A DNA stretch of 59,337 nt from Arenimonas sp. (GTDB taxonomy: Bacteria > Pseudomonadota > Gammaproteobacteria > Xanthomonadales > Xanthomonadaceae): assembly GCF_022842045.1 (NCBI RefSeq), contig NZ_JALHQI010000011.1, positions 1 through 59,337 on the forward strand, given 5' to 3'. The notes below the pieces were generated by a model. The model saw only the letters and a program-made list of their open reading frames with translations. It searched no databases and was not told where the DNA came from. Positions 58,299 to 59,337 of this stretch are shown piece by piece. The first letter of the stretch is position 1. Each line of letters begins with the position of its first letter. The position numbers were made by a program, and so were the translations under genes.

Positions 58299-59337
58299 AT
58301 GATCAGCCATCTCACGCTCAAGGATTTTGCCGTCGTCAGCAGCGCCGAACTGGCCTTCGGGCCCGGCATGACCGTGGTTTCCGGCGAAACCGGCGCCGGC
58401 AAGTCGCTGCTGGTCGACGCCCTGATGTGGCTCACCGGCGCCCGCGCCGACGCCGGCATCGTCCGTTTCGGCGCCGAACGCGCGGAGCTGGCCGCCGAGT
58501 TCCGCCTCGAGGACGCCCCGGCGGCGCGCGACTGGCTGCGCGAGAACGAGCTCGACGAGGGCGACGGCTGCCAGCTGCGCCGCGTGATCCGCGCCGACGG
58601 CGGCTCCCGGGCCTGGATCAACGGCCGCCCCGCCACCTTGGGCCAGCTCTCGGAGCTCGGCCAGCGCCTGGTCGAGATCCACGGCCAGCACGAACACCAG
58701 GCCCTGCTCGACCGCGGCCAGCAGCTGGCCCTGCTCGACGCCTTCGGCCAGCACGGCGCCCGGCTGGGCGAAGTGCAGCGCCTGGCCCAGCAGTGGGCCG
58801 CGCTCGACCGCGAACTGGCCGACCTGGCCCGCGCCGGCGACGTCGGCGAGCGCGTGGCCTGGCTGCAGCACCAGGTGGAGGAACTGGCCGCCGAATCGCT
58901 GGACCTGGCCGACCTGGAGGAGCTGCAGGCCGCGCACCGCCGCCAGGCCAACGCCGCCGGGCTGCTGCAGGGCTGCGAGTCGGCCCTGGCCCGCCTGGCC
59001 GGCGACGACGGGCTGTCGCTGGGTCGCGCCCTGCACCAGGTCGGCACCGAGCTGGGCCGCCTCAGCGGCGACGAACCGCGCCTGGCCGAGGTGGTCTCAC
59101 TGATCGAATCGGCCGGCATCCAGCTGGCCGAAGCCGGCGCCGGCCTCGAGCGCATCCGCGACGACTTCGACCTCGACCCCGCCCGGCTGGCACAGCTGGA
59201 AGACCGCCTGTCCCGCCTGCACGAACTCGCCCGCAAGCACCGCGTGCCGCTCGACGGCCTCGCCGCCCGCCGCGATGCGCTGCAGGCCGAGCTTGAGGGC
59301 CTGGCCGGCGCCACCGAGCGCGGCGAGCGCCTGGCCC
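58299..59337 (+). CDS. recN: DNA repair protein RecN, 3' partial
   Basis: The first 346 residues of an SMC-like ATPase that tethers broken DNA ends. The Walker A is VVSGETGAGKSLLVDAL (G29-S36). [44 protein letters not shown] is the RecN-specific block. A long coiled coil rich in Leu, Ala, Glu and Arg then runs to the window edge, where the frame is still open. It is divergent from hrcA, as in many gammaproteobacteria. A hairpin (58270-58277 with 58287-58294) lies directly before the ATG, and no clear ribosome site is seen. Confidence 0.95.
   Translation, partial: MISHLTLKDFAVVSSAELAFGPGMTVVSGETGAGKSLLVDALMWLTGARADAGIVRFGAERAELAAEFRLEDAPAARDWLRENELDEGDGCQLRRVIRADGGSRAWINGRPATLGQLSELGQRLVEIHGQHEHQALLDRGQQLALLDAFGQHGARLGEVQRLAQQWAALDRELADLARAGDVGERVAWLQHQVEELAAESLDLADLEELQAAHRRQANAAGLLQGCESALARLAGDDGLSLGRALHQVGTELGRLSGDEPRLAEVVSLIESAGIQLAEAGAGLERIRDDFDLDPARLAQLEDRLSRLHELARKHRVPLDGLAARRDALQAELEGLAGATERGERLA

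Overview
The window is a GC-rich gammaproteobacterial chromosome segment, most likely from Lysobacteraceae/Xanthomonadaceae (Lysobacter, Luteimonas or a relative). The best evidence is the rpf quorum-sensing cluster (aconitase, rpfB, rpfF, rpfC, rpfG, rpfE) beside lysS, prfB and recJ, an order typical of Xanthomonas and its relatives. Nearly all genes are vertical-looking housekeeping genes with short spacers and many ATGA/GTGA overlaps.

Layout. 1-3030: the Pro/Ala-rich end of a large protein (possibly RNase E), a GacA/UvrY-like response regulator, a CPBP-type membrane protein and a small secreted protein. 3155-6190: a tRNA-Ser(TGA) gene cut in its anticodon loop by a 2.95 kb low-GC element. 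6200-8450: lysR and serS. 8667-15415: a secreted beta-rich protein, a CmcI-like protein, crcB, an M14 carboxypeptidase, a PhyH-like dioxygenase, rarA and lolA. 15511-23047: ftsK, trxB, a GNAT-like protein, aat, infA, a membrane protein and a PIG-L deacetylase. 23138-28165: clpA, clpS, Nudix, mnmA, hflD. 28285-43350: the rpf region. 43355-49826: greA, carB, a secreted protein, carA, dapB. 49937-53165: a CHASE2 adenylate cyclase, an SH3 protein and an M48 protease. 53325-58168: the hrcA-grpE-dnaK-dnaJ heat-shock operon. The window ends inside recN.

The outstanding feature is the 3206-6159 element. Joining 3155-3213 to 6160-6190 rebuilds a perfect 90-nt tRNA-Ser(TGA), so the interruption can be reconstructed to the base. 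The element is flanked by an 8-bp direct repeat, TTTCAAGA. It carries its own complete tRNA-Ser with the same anticodon but a different body. It has GTTCCCC repeats near both ends that look like integrase arm sites, but no integrase gene. Its cargo is a tightly overlapping operon: a possible small ORF, a ParA-like ATPase and two proteins I do not recognise. It resembles a minimal satellite element that breaks a tRNA gene, supplies the replacement and borrows a recombinase in trans.

Elsewhere the genes form functional groups. DSF signal synthesis and sensing are encoded by rpfB/rpfF and rpfG/rpfC, without rpfH. N-end-rule proteolysis is represented by aat, clpS and clpA. Translation genes include serS, lysS, infA, prfB with its programmed frameshift, mnmA and the tRNA. 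Carbamoyl-phosphate synthesis genes are split by a secreted protein gene, and the heat-shock operon has a recognisable sigma-32 promoter before dnaK. Three families of short palindromic repeats lie between genes.
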